NCBI GenBank assembly: GCA_946414595.1
Contig: CAMKPE010000016.1
Location: forward strand, 1-41,860
Direction: 5' to 3'
Source: an uncultured Clostridium sp.
Lineage (GTDB): Bacteria > Bacillota_I > Bacilli_A > RF39 > UBA660
DNA: 41,860 nucleotides
Shown: positions 25,321-33,255 of the stretch, in pieces
How the letters are laid out: every line of letters starts with the position of its first letter
Position numbering within the stretch: the stretch's first letter is position 1
The notes under the pieces: model-generated
What the model saw: the letters and a program-made list of their open reading frames with translations, nothing else
Told to the model about the DNA's origin: nothing
Database searches by the model: none
Translations under genes and position numbers: made by a program

Positions 25321-26952
25321 ATGTATATAAATGAAAAAATCTTAGTTGGTAAGAGCGATACTAAAGAAGCTTATATCTTACCAAAAATGGCAAATCGTCA
25401 TGGTATTATTAGTGGTGCAAGTGGTAGTGGTAAAACAATAACACTTAAAGTATTAGCAGAAAGTTTTAGTGATGCAAGAGTACCAGTATTCCTTGTTGAT
25501 GTTAAAGGAGATCTTGCAGGTACTGCTTTTAAAGGTGTTTCTAACTCTAATGTTGAATCACGTGTAGAAAATTTAAAACTAGAAAACTTTGAATTTAGAA
25601 AATATCCAGTAACATTCTGGGATGTATATGGAGAATATGGACATCCTATTAGAACAACTGTTGCAAAAACAGGACCTAGACTACTTTCTAAAATGTTAGA
25701 TTTATCTGATGCACAAGAAGGAATTCTATCAATCGCCTTTAAAATAGCAGAAGATGAAAACTTAGAATTAGTAGACCTAAAAGATTTAAGAAGCTTATTA
25801 AATTATATAGGAGATAAAAGAAAAGAATACTCTTTATCATACGGTAACATTACAACACAAAGTGTTGGATCAATTCAAAGAAATATACTTACTCTTCAAG
25901 AAGAAGGTGGAGATTTCTTCTTTGGTACACCAGACCTAGAAATAAAAGATTTTATTCATTATGATGGTGACACAGGAAATGGACAAATAAACATATTACA
26001 TGCATCTACCCTATTCCAAAGACCAAATCTATATTCAACATTCTTACTATGGCTATTAACATATTTATATAATTCAATGCCTGAAGTTGGAGACCTACCA
26101 AAGCCTAAACTAGTATTCTTTATTGATGAAGCTCATTTACTATTTGATAATATTCCAAGTACTTTATTAAAATCTATTACACAAATAGTTAAGTTAATTA
26201 GATCTAAAGGAATTGGATTATATTTCATTTCTCAAAGTCCAAGCGATATACCAGATGAAATATTATCTCAACTTGGTAATAGAATTCAACATGTATTAAG
26301 ATACTATACTAAAAACGATGAGAAAGCTATTAAAGCAGCAGCAAATTCATTTAGAATGAATCCTAAACTTGATACTGTAGAAGAAATTAAAAACTTAGGA
26401 ACTGGAGTTGCTCTAGTATCATTCCAAGATGAAAAAGGAATGCCAGAAATGGTTGAAAAAGTTACTATTCTTCCACCACAAAGTGCTATGGGAGCAATTG
26501 ATGATGATATAAGAGAAGAATTAATTAGAAGCAATTACTTATATGGTAAATATGAAACTGCAATTGATAACCTATCAGCACACGAAAAAATTAAAGAAGT
26601 TAAAGATGAAGAAGAAAAAGCTAAGGAAGAAGAAAGATTAGCAAAAGAAAAAGAAAAAGAAGAAGCTGAAGCACAAAAGCAAAAAGAAAAAGAAGAAAAA
26701 GAAGCTGAGAAAAAACGTAAAGAAGAAGAACGTGAAGCCGAAAGACAAAGAAAAGAAGAAGAAAGAAAGAAAAAGGAAGAAGAAAGAATTAGAAAAGAAG
26801 CTGAAAGAGCTGCTGAGAAAAAGAAAAAAGAAGAAGAAAAAGCAAGAAAGAATTCAGTTGGTTATAAGCTTGGTAAAAAGGTTGTTAATAAAACAACAAA
26901 CAAAGTATTAGATAAAGGAATTAATTCTATTCTAAAAAATATATTTAAGTAA
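25321..26952 (+). CDS. HerA-like ATPase (DUF853 family)
   Basis: A 543-residue P-loop protein. Walker A is SGASGSGKT (about residues 32-40), Walker B is KLVFFIDEAHLLF, and FISQSPSDIPDEILSQLGNR resembles the sensor region of the HerA/FtsK clan. The N-terminal MYINEKILVGKS and PKMANRHGIISG are typical of DUF853. From about residue 425 the chain becomes a nearly pure Lys/Glu/Ala-Arg coiled coil of 90 residues before a short basic C-terminal segment. The cytoplasmic ATPase may act on DNA or on proteins; its biological role is not established. The start at 25321 follows GGAGG by five bases. Two further possible starts lie 15 and 12 bases upstream, before that site. Confidence 0.85.
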   Translation: MYINEKILVGKSDTKEAYILPKMANRHGIISGASGSGKTITLKVLAESFSDARVPVFLVDVKGDLAGTAFKGVSNSNVESRVENLKLENFEFRKYPVTFWDVYGEYGHPIRTTVAKTGPRLLSKMLDLSDAQEGILSIAFKIAEDENLELVDLKDLRSLLNYIGDKRKEYSLSYGNITTQSVGSIQRNILTLQEEGGDFFFGTPDLEIKDFIHYDGDTGNGQINILHASTLFQRPNLYSTFLLWLLTYLYNSMPEVGDLPKPKLVFFIDEAHLLFDNIPSTLLKSITQIVKLIRSKGIGLYFISQSPSDIPDEILSQLGNRIQHVLRYYTKNDEKAIKAAANSFRMNPKLDTVEEIKNLGTGVALVSFQDEKGMPEMVEKVTILPPQSAMGAIDDDIREELIRSNYLYGKYETAIDNLSAHEKIKEVKDEEEKAKEEERLAKEKEKEEAEAQKQKEKEEKEAEKKRKEEEREAERQRKEEERKKKEEERIRKEAERAAEKKKKEEEKARKNSVGYKLGKKVVNKTTNKVLDKGINSILKNIFK

Positions 26953-26953
26953 T

Positions 26954-26982
26954 AAAGAAGATTTGCAAAATCTTCTTTTAAT
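26954..26982 (+). terminator. Terminator after the HerA-like gene
   Basis: Stem AAGAAGATTT paired with AAATCTTCTT around a short loop, followed by TTAATT. Confidence 0.7.
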
Positions 26983-27028
26983 TATAATAAAAATTATAGT
27001 ATAATAGTCTTATAGGAGGTGAATTTTT

Positions 27029-27667
27029 TTGAAAAAATATATAGCAGAAGGTATAGGGACTATGATGTTAACTCTAATCGCTTGTGGAATCGCAACTAGT
27101 TTTGGTGGAGATTTATTATCTGTAGCATTTGGATTTGGTTTAGTTCTAATGATCATGATTTATCTAATTGGTGATATTTCTGGATGTCATATTAATCCAG
27201 CTGTATCTCTAGCAATGTTCTTTGTTGGAAAATTAAAATTAAATGAATTATGGAAATATGTAGTAGCACAAGTTGCTGGTGCATTTGCTGGATCATTACT
27301 ATTAGCATTATTCAAAAAAGGATTTGATGGATCTCTTTTAGGAGCTAATACATTTGCTTGGGAAGATTGGTACATTGCAATACTTGTAGAAGTAATTCTA
27401 ACATTTATTTTTGTACTTGTTATCCTAAAAGTAACTGAAAACAGCGAAAACAAGCATTTGAATGCTGTAATAATTGGACTTACTCTTGCTCTAGTTCATT
27501 TATTCGGAATTCAATTCACAGGAACATCAGTAAACCCTGCAAGAAGCTTAGCACCTGGTATGTTAGCTGGTTGGGATTACATTCAAAAAGTATGGGTATT
27601 CTTAATATTCCCATCTGTTGGAGCATTCTTAGCAGCATTAACTTACAAACATGTGCTAAAAAAATAA
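27029..27667 (+). CDS. Aquaporin (MIP family channel)
   Basis: Passive channel for water or small solutes in the membrane. The 212-residue protein has six helices and the two half-helix motifs: HINPAVSL in the first half and SVNPARSLAP in the second. The residue before the second NPA motif and the aromatic positions look more like an AqpZ-type water channel than a GlpF glycerol channel, and the length is on the short side; glycerol facilitation cannot be excluded. The start is TTG, six bases behind AGGAGGTGA. A TATAAT at 27000-27005 is a possible -10 box. It is a single-gene unit closed by a bidirectional terminator. Confidence 0.93.
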   Translation: MKKYIAEGIGTMMLTLIACGIATSFGGDLLSVAFGFGLVLMIMIYLIGDISGCHINPAVSLAMFFVGKLKLNELWKYVVAQVAGAFAGSLLLALFKKGFDGSLLGANTFAWEDWYIAILVEVILTFIFVLVILKVTENSENKHLNAVIIGLTLALVHLFGIQFTGTSVNPARSLAPGMLAGWDYIQKVWVFLIFPSVGAFLAALTYKHVLKK

Positions 27668-27682
27668 AAATTCACAAAATCT

Positions 27683-27710
27683 AAAAAGACTTCATAACGA
27701 AGTCTTTTTT
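27683..27710. terminator. Bidirectional terminator between the aquaporin and a zinc-ribbon gene
   Basis: Perfect stem AAAAGACTTC / GAAGTCTTTT with the loop ATAAC, located between two convergent genes, with A/T runs on both sides. Confidence 0.85.
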
Positions 27711-27716
27711 CTTTTC

Positions 27717-28478
27717 TTAATATCCTAATTTATAACTACAATCAGCTTGTGGAACTATTACCACTTGCTTAATATTTGAATTAGCTTTGAATAAAGAATT
27801 CATATTACCCTCTTCTTCAGATAATATATGGTATGCATTACCTTTTTCTTGATAGTATTTTGCTAATACATCTATTGCTTCAATCTTACCAGGAGTTGCT
27901 GATTTCAAATCACTAGCAGGAAGCATATTAAATCCTTTACCACTATTATCAACTGCTAATATATAATACTGATATCCATCTCCAGAATAAGTAATTCCTA
28001 TATAAGCATATTTTACTTTAGATCCATCAACACCAGATTCTTCTAAACATCCATAACCAGATTGCCCAGCTGGAATTAATAATAATGTATCCGTACTATA
28101 AAGTCTATAAGCATCTCCCATATTAATATATGTTCTAGCTTCTTGGTATGCATTATTTAGCATATAAACACTTAAATAATCTTTAGCTTGTTCAACAGCA
28201 CTTCCTCCACTATTATTAGTGTTACTATTATTTGAATTACTATCACCGCTTCCGCCAAATACAAATATCCAAAGAAGTAATCCGATTATAATTATTAATA
28301 ATATTGGTACTATTATAATGTTTTTTTTGTTTAATCCATTTGGAGTTTCTGGTCCAAAGTTATTTATTGGTGGTGTGTTTCCTTCAACATTTCCTCCTCC
28401 ATTAGTAAACTTAGCTCCACAACTTACACAAAATTCTGAACCCTCAACAAGTTCTGCGCCACAATATGGACATTTCAT
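27717..28478 (-). CDS. Zinc-ribbon membrane protein of unknown function (first of three)
   Basis: A 253-residue protein with a zinc ribbon at the N terminus (CPYCGAELVEGSEFCVSCG, residues 3-21), a Pro/Asn-rich spacer and one membrane helix (about 54-74). A short Ser/Asn linker leads to an external domain of about 160 residues. The external part includes YLSVYMLNNAYQEARTYINM and ends with DCSYKLGY. The ribbon is inside, the domain outside. This type is frequent in gut Firmicutes and not characterised. Two more proteins with the same layout but different external domains lie at 30226 and 31056, and an rRNA methyltransferase gene and a small gene lie between. The ATG has GTAGGG before it. Confidence 0.8.
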   Translation of the reverse strand: MKCPYCGAELVEGSEFCVSCGAKFTNGGGNVEGNTPPINNFGPETPNGLNKKNIIIVPILLIIIIGLLLWIFVFGGSGDSNSNNSNTNNSGGSAVEQAKDYLSVYMLNNAYQEARTYINMGDAYRLYSTDTLLLIPAGQSGYGCLEESGVDGSKVKYAYIGITYSGDGYQYYILAVDNSGKGFNMLPASDLKSATPGKIEAIDVLAKYYQEKGNAYHILSEEEGNMNSLFKANSNIKQVVIVPQADCSYKLGY

Positions 28479-28513
28479 TTTATCTACCCTACTTTCTTAA
28501 TTTAATTATAACA

Positions 28514-29731
28514 CTAAATAACCTGGAATATATAAAATTTTAAATATCTTGTTTCTTCTACTCCTAAAAGAACCGGATGGTCATATGCTGCACCTGTATA
28601 TGATACCTGTTTCAACTTTACTTTAGCATCAATACTTGCTTTATAAATAGCATCTAAAAACAATTCTGGGCTTGCAAAATGAGAACAAGATGCTGTTGCA
28701 AAATATCCACCTCTTTTAATTGATTTAAGTGCTAAATAATTTATCTCTTGATATCCTTTTAAGGCTTTATCAATTGTCTTTCTAGATTTAGTAAAAGCTG
28801 GTGGATCAAGTATTATAAAATCATATTTTTTATTTTTACTTTCTGATAAATCTTTTAATACATCAAATACATCTCCACATAAAGTATCTATCTTCATATT
28901 ATTTAATTTAAAGTTTTCTTTAGCATCTTCTAATGCTTTATCAGATATATCCATAGCAGTAACACTTTTAGCACCACCCAAATAAGCATTCATTGCAAAA
29001 GAACCAGTATGTGTACAACAATCAAGTACATCTCTATTCTTTGCAATTTTTCTAATTGCTAATCTATTATATTTTTGATCTAAGAAGAAACCAGTTTTCT
29101 GTCCATTTTCAAAATCAACTATATACCTAATACCATTTTCAACAATCTCTGTCTTAGTAGTTTTAGGAATATCTATTTCTAAATCAAACCATCCTTTATA
29201 TTCTTCTAAACCTTCCTTTATTCTAATATCAACATCATTTCTAATATAAATACCTTTAATATTAAAACCTCTATTGTTCATCTCTTCAAATAATACTTTA
29301 AGAATCATTTCTTTTCTAGTTTCTATTCCTAAACTTAATATTTGAACAACTAATATATCATTAAATTTATCTACAGTTAATCCAGGGAGTTCATCTGCTT
29401 CTCCAAATATAACTCTAAAAGCATTCAATTCATCTTCCATAACAGTTAATCTATAATCTATAGCATAACTAATTCTTCTTCTAAAGAAATCTTCATCAAA
29501 TAAATCATTAGCATTCCTACTTAATAATCTAACTACTATTTTAGAATTACTATTATAAAATCCACTTCCTAAATATTTATCTTTATCATTAGTAATATCA
29601 ACAATATCACCATTCTTAATAGAAGAATCAGTCTTTACTATTTCTCCTTCATATACCCATGGATGTCCATTGTTAATTGAGTTTTCACCTTTAGAAGTAA
29701 TATAAACTTTTTTAAATTCACGATTTTTCAT
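28514..29731 (-). CDS. Class I rRNA methyltransferase, RlmI-like
   Basis: A 405-residue SAM-dependent enzyme with an N-terminal PUA-type RNA-binding domain (HPWVYEGEIVKTDSSIKNGD) and a C-terminal Rossmann methyltransferase domain. VLDCCTHTGSFAMNAYLGGA binds SAM, FIILDPPAFTKSR is the catalytic loop, and CSHFASPELF follows with the cysteine. RlmI methylates C5 of cytidine 1962 in E. coli 23S rRNA; the close match in layout suggests the same activity here, though related enzymes differ in target. The site before the ATG is weak (AAATGAAA region), so translation may be low. It is transcribed in the same direction as the zinc-ribbon genes on either side. Confidence 0.9.
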   Translation of the reverse strand: MKNREFKKVYITSKGENSINNGHPWVYEGEIVKTDSSIKNGDIVDITNDKDKYLGSGFYNSNSKIVVRLLSRNANDLFDEDFFRRRISYAIDYRLTVMEDELNAFRVIFGEADELPGLTVDKFNDILVVQILSLGIETRKEMILKVLFEEMNNRGFNIKGIYIRNDVDIRIKEGLEEYKGWFDLEIDIPKTTKTEIVENGIRYIVDFENGQKTGFFLDQKYNRLAIRKIAKNRDVLDCCTHTGSFAMNAYLGGAKSVTAMDISDKALEDAKENFKLNNMKIDTLCGDVFDVLKDLSESKNKKYDFIILDPPAFTKSRKTIDKALKGYQEINYLALKSIKRGGYFATASCSHFASPELFLDAIYKASIDAKVKLKQVSYTGAAYDHPVLLGVEETRYLKFYIFQVI

Positions 29732-29753
29732 TTAAATCACCCATTGTCATTAT

Positions 29754-29787
29754 ATCAAAAAAAAAGATGATTAATCATCTTTTTTTC
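29754..29787. terminator. Terminator after the 147-residue gene
   Basis: Palindromic stem AAAAAGATGATT / AATCATCTTTTT with T-runs on both strands, overlapping the stop codon at 29771. Confidence 0.8.
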
Positions 29788-30214
29788 TTCTAAAAATCCC
29801 TCCAAATAAATCAGCATGTTGCTTTGCAGTCATTGCTTGTCCAAGTCCTGGGATATCTCTTGCAACATCATATGCTTCTTGTCTTGCTTTTCTTCTTGCA
29901 AGTCTTGTCATATCATCAGCCATTTCATTGGCTACTGTATATTCTTCTTCTGGTTCTTCAGGTGTTGGTGCATTACCATTACTATCTGTTTCAGTATTCA
30001 TAACTAAAACAAATAAATCTGTATATTCTTGTGCAAGTGAAGATGAAGCAAACTTTGTTTCAAATTCCATTACATCATTAAAATCTTTTCCAAAATCTTC
30101 AAGTTTTTTAAAATATTCATCTATTTTACTAATTGTATCTGGATTTTTAATATTATAAGCAGAAAACAATGCTGTTCTTCTACTATCTATACTACTTTTA
30201 ACTATATCGTTCAT
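29771..30214 (-). CDS. Small protein of unknown function, acidic with a basic tail
   Basis: A 147-residue soluble protein, mostly helical. The first 75 residues resemble a helical bundle (SRRTALFSAYNIKNPDTISK to TKFASSSLAQEYTDLFVLV). An acidic Pro/Glu segment follows (TPEEPEEEYTV), and the end is basic (GGIFRRKKDD). There is no membrane helix. It lies between the zinc-ribbon gene at 30226 (12-base gap, so probably co-transcribed with it) and the terminator at 29754-29787. The pairing suggests it works with the zinc-ribbon membrane protein. I do not recognise a family. Confidence 0.65.
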   Translation of the reverse strand: MNDIVKSSIDSRRTALFSAYNIKNPDTISKIDEYFKKLEDFGKDFNDVMEFETKFASSSLAQEYTDLFVLVMNTETDSNGNAPTPEEPEEEYTVANEMADDMTRLARRKARQEAYDVARDIPGLGQAMTAKQHADLFGGIFRRKKDD

Positions 30215-30225
30215 AAATACTCCTA

Positions 30226-30987
30226 CTACTCTGCTGTTGCCACAAACTCTGCTGCATCTTCAAAATATTCATCTTTAAAATTAGTAAAATCAAGTGGTGT
30301 TATTGTAGCAAAGAATCCTTTACCATTCTTCATATTAGAGAACATATAACCATAAACAGTACTATTTAGTTTTCCAATAATAGTATAATATTTTACTCCA
30401 TTATATATCTTTGTTCCATAACTAGAAATTTCAAGTCCACTTTCTTGGAATGTTTTCAAAAATACTTCTTCATTTTGAACAAGCATATCATAAGTCATTT
30501 GATATTCCTTAAGCATAATTGCACATTTATTAGATTGAATATATTGGCTTCCAGCATAAGATTCTATAGTAAATCCTTCTGGTACAGTTAAAGTATATCC
30601 CATAAACTCTAATGTATCTTGATCTTTCGGTGGATCTACAATTGTATTTGTATTTGTATTTGTATTCGTATTAGTATTAGTATTAGTGTTTGTATTAATT
30701 GCTGTATTATTTCCAGTGTTACTATTTTTATTATCACTACTTGAATTATTAAAAGCAAAAACAAGTATTCCAATTACTACACCTAAAACAATAACTATTG
30801 CAGATATTGCTATATATAATGTTGTATTACTACTTTTCTTAGGTGGCATTTGCATAGGATATCCATAATTATTATAGCCATTCATTGGTGCTCCCATAGG
30901 GGGTTGTTGATAGTTTAAATTATTACCGCATCCATCACAAAAAGTACTCCCTGGCATTAAATCTTTACCACAAATTGGGCATTTCAT
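30226..30987 (-). CDS. Zinc-ribbon membrane protein of unknown function (second of three)
   Basis: A 253-residue protein. The zinc ribbon CPICGKDLMPGSTFCDGCG is at residues 3-21, then a Pro/Met/Asn-rich spacer and a membrane helix (about 54-77). A linker of alternating Asn-Thr follows (residues ~99-114) before an external domain (about 125-253). The external domain starts LEFMGYTLTVPEGFTIESYA and contains YYTIIGKLNSTVYGYMFSNM. That domain resembles small secreted beta-rich domains with a VPEGF-type strand, but no name fits. Same layout as the proteins at 27717 and 31056. The 147-residue gene follows 12 bases later. Confidence 0.8.
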   Translation of the reverse strand: MKCPICGKDLMPGSTFCDGCGNNLNYQQPPMGAPMNGYNNYGYPMQMPPKKSSNTTLYIAISAIVIVLGVVIGILVFAFNNSSSDNKNSNTGNNTAINTNTNTNTNTNTNTNTNTIVDPPKDQDTLEFMGYTLTVPEGFTIESYAGSQYIQSNKCAIMLKEYQMTYDMLVQNEEVFLKTFQESGLEISSYGTKIYNGVKYYTIIGKLNSTVYGYMFSNMKNGKGFFATITPLDFTNFKDEYFEDAAEFVATAE

Positions 30988-31026
30988 ATTTCTACCTTCT
31001 TTCTAATATAATTCTAACACAAAAAC

Positions 31027-31057
31027 CAAAAAAAAGAAGAACTTTTTTGTTCTTCTT
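31027..31057 (-). terminator. Terminator after the third zinc-ribbon gene
   Basis: Minus-strand stem AAGAAGAAC paired with GTTCTTCTT, six-base loop, then eight T. It separates this gene from the second zinc-ribbon gene. Confidence 0.8.
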
Positions 31058-31901
31058 AGTTACAAGTAAATTCGTTTTCTTTCATGTATTCCATAAATTC
31101 ATCTTTAGATAAATCTTTAAAGTTAACGTCATCTTCATCTTCAGTAATCATATTTTCAAAATTTTCAATGATTATTGTATTTCCATTTAATCTAGCGTTA
31201 ATCTTTTCACCATCACTAGTTGCATAAGCATCATATAATTCAATGAAGCTATAGTATTGACTTGCTGTATCAGCATCATCAAATATCATTTCTGCTTTAA
31301 TTGTTGATACTTTTCCATTAACAAAGCTTGCTGTAACTTTTTCTTCAACATTAATATCAGCACTTGATTCTTTCATTGAACATACAACTGTGTTTCCACC
31401 AACTGGAGGATTTACACTATTGTTTGTATTTGTATTTGTATTTGTATTAGTGTTTGTGTTTGTGTTTGTATTTGTGTTTGTATTAGTGTTTGTATTTGTG
31501 TTTGTATTTGTATTAGTATTTGTATTAGTGTTTGTATTTGTGTTTGTATTTGTGTTTGTATTTGTATTAGCATTTGCTGTGTTTGCATTATTATTTGTGT
31601 TATTTCCTGATCCACTGTCTCTTAAAACAAAGAACCATACTCCAAAACCAATCCCTGCTAAAATAAGAATTGCCATGATAATAATAACTATCTTTAGACC
31701 ATTTCCACTCTTTGGCGGTTCTGGTTGATAAGCGTAACCATTGTCTTGTTGCATAGCTGGTGCTACCGTAGCAGCAACATTTTCCATACCTGCAGCTTGA
31801 ACAGTTGCTTCTGCAACTTCACTTGGTTTTACGTTAGCTCCACAACCATCGCAAAACTTAACTCCTTCTGGTAAATCTTTACCACATTGTGAACATTTCA
31901 T
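31056..31901 (-). CDS. Zinc-ribbon membrane protein with a long Thr-Asn repeat (third of three)
   Basis: A 281-residue protein from the ATG at 31901 (AGGGA upstream; an earlier frame extension lies before this site). The zinc ribbon CSQCGKDLPEGVKFCDGCG is at 3-21, a spacer follows, and the membrane helix is at about 70-92. An external linker of more than 50 residues, almost only Asn-Thr, comes next, then an external domain of about 110 residues starting NTVVCSMKESSADINVEEKV. The final domain, with two cysteines (CSM and TCN at the end), has the look of small lipoprotein-like domains of gut Firmicutes. The Thr-Asn tract would be a flexible, possibly glycosylated stalk, and its DNA is a repeat prone to length change. 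Confidence 0.82.
   Translation of the reverse strand: MKCSQCGKDLPEGVKFCDGCGANVKPSEVAEATVQAAGMENVAATVAPAMQQDNGYAYQPEPPKSGNGLKIVIIIMAILILAGIGFGVWFFVLRDSGSGNNTNNNANTANANTNTNTNTNTNTNTNTNTNTNTNTNTNTNTNTNTNTNTNTNTNTNTNTNNSVNPPVGGNTVVCSMKESSADINVEEKVTASFVNGKVSTIKAEMIFDDADTASQYYSFIELYDAYATSDGEKINARLNGNTIIIENFENMITEDEDDVNFKDLSKDEFMEYMKENEFTCN
31412..31573 (-). repeat. Low-complexity (Thr-Asn)n tandem repeat in a coding region
   Basis: About 160 bases of imperfect 6-base units of the type ACAAAC/ACTAAT on the minus strand (TTTGTG, TTTGTA and TTAGTG on the plus strand). All are in frame and code for Thr-Asn. A shorter version of the same tract is at about 30640-30700 in the neighbouring gene. Confidence 0.85.
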
Positions 31902-31941
31902 ATACTTCCCTACCTTACTCTTATATATTATCATTTTTTAT

Positions 31942-32382
31942 TTATTTTTTAAAGTTTTTTTTTAAAAGATATATTGAACTACTACTTCCTAGTGTATCTA
32001 TTAATACATCTATAAAGCTGCAATCTCTACCTACCACAAACAATTGATGTATTTCATCACTTATAGCATACATAAAACAAAATAAAATCATTAAATATAT
32101 ATTCTTAACATTATATTCTCTAAAACAAAGAAATATTAACACTCCTAGTATAAAATACTCAGTAAAATGCGCTATTTTTCTAACTGGATATTGATACTTC
32201 TCTACTACTTCATCTAATTCTTCATCAGTTGCATCTTGATGAAATATTTTATATATGTTAACAATTGTACTACTAATTATTGATTTACTACTATTAGTTG
32301 AAGCACTAGCCTTTTGATTTGAAAACATAAATATTATTGCCATCCATAATATAACTAATATTACTAATATTGTTTTTTTCAT
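31942..32382 (-). CDS. VanZ-family membrane protein
   Basis: A 146-residue protein with about four membrane helices. The VanZ signature is present: FMFSNQ at the end of helix 1, VRKIAHFTEYFILGVLIFLC, and SDEIHQLFVVGRDCSFIDVL with IDTLGS at the end. VanZ-like proteins of gut and soil Firmicutes are widespread and uncharacterised; the vancomycin-operon VanZ gives teicoplanin tolerance, but that role should not be transferred to this protein. The start overlaps the RluA stop by one base in TAATG, so translation is coupled to it. Confidence 0.88.
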   Translation of the reverse strand: MKKTILVILVILWMAIIFMFSNQKASASTNSSKSIISSTIVNIYKIFHQDATDEELDEVVEKYQYPVRKIAHFTEYFILGVLIFLCFREYNVKNIYLMILFCFMYAISDEIHQLFVVGRDCSFIDVLIDTLGSSSSIYLLKKNFKK

Positions 32383-33227
32383 TATTCCACCATCTTAGTA
32401 AAAGCTTTATCATATTTAGATTCAAACTTCATACTCTTCTTGCTTATTGGATCAATTATTTCTAGAGATGAAGCATGAAGCATCATTCTTTTAACAGTTT
32501 TATCTTTAAATCCATATTTAGAGTCTCCTGCTATTGGATGATGAATATCTTTTAGTTGTACTCTTATTTGATTTCTTCTTCCTGTTTTTATATCAATCTT
32601 TAATAAAGAATATTTATCATTACATTTTACTCTTTCATAAGAAGTAATTGCAAGTTTTCCATCTTTACTAGAATAAGTCATCAATTTATCATTTTCTTTT
32701 AAATAAGATTTAAGTGTCTCTTTATCTTTAGTAATTCCTACTACTACAGCATAATAAGTTCTTTTAGCAATATCATTCCATTTATCTTGTAATTTATCTT
32801 TTAAGGATTCATTTTTACAAAATAGTAATACACCAGATGTGTCTTTATCAAGTCTATGAACTACATATACTTTTGCACTACTATTTTTCTTTTTAACATA
32901 ACTAGATAAAATTGTGTATAAGTTATTTGGATTACTACTATCTTCTTCAGTTGAAATAGTAAGCATTCCACTTGGTTTATCTACTACTAAATAGTTATCA
33001 TCTTCATATAAAATATTAACTTTCCCAATATTACTTAATACCTTTTTAGCCCCAATTGTTACAACATCATTTTCTTTTAACATATAGTTATATTTAGTAA
33101 CAATCTTATCATTAACAGATACTAATTCTTTAGATAATAATGACTTAATATTATTCTTACTACCCTTATAATTATTTCTTAGAAAACTAAATAATTCTTC
33201 TTCTTTTAATACATTAAATTTATCCAT
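32382..33227 (-). CDS. Pseudouridine synthase, RluA family
   Basis: A 281-residue RluA-type enzyme that changes uridine to pseudouridine in rRNA or tRNA. An S4-like RNA-binding domain is at the N terminus (LRNNYKGSKNNIKSLLSKEL, then VSVNDKIVTKYN). The catalytic domain follows with VYVVHRLDKDTSGVLLFCKN, where the aspartate in HRLDKDTSG is the nucleophile. GRRNQIRVQLKDIHHPIAGD is the usual later motif. The size and S4 domain fit the RluD/RluC branch, but the target position cannot be told. The site GGAG lies five bases before ATG, and the VanZ-like gene follows with a one-base overlap. Confidence 0.93.
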   Translation of the reverse strand: MDKFNVLKEEELFSFLRNNYKGSKNNIKSLLSKELVSVNDKIVTKYNYMLKENDVVTIGAKKVLSNIGKVNILYEDDNYLVVDKPSGMLTISTEEDSSNPNNLYTILSSYVKKKNSSAKVYVVHRLDKDTSGVLLFCKNESLKDKLQDKWNDIAKRTYYAVVVGITKDKETLKSYLKENDKLMTYSSKDGKLAITSYERVKCNDKYSLLKIDIKTGRRNQIRVQLKDIHHPIAGDSKYGFKDKTVKRMMLHASSLEIIDPISKKSMKFESKYDKAFTKMVE

Positions 33228-33255
33228 AATAACTCCTAAAACTTAAAGTATTATA

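Noticed and set aside
31390..31728. Open frames on both strands across the Thr-Asn tract (Phe/Val-rich on plus, Gln/Ile-rich on minus)
   Set aside because: They are shadows of the 6-base repeat. The zinc-ribbon frame has a ribosome site, domains and flanking sequence that make sense.
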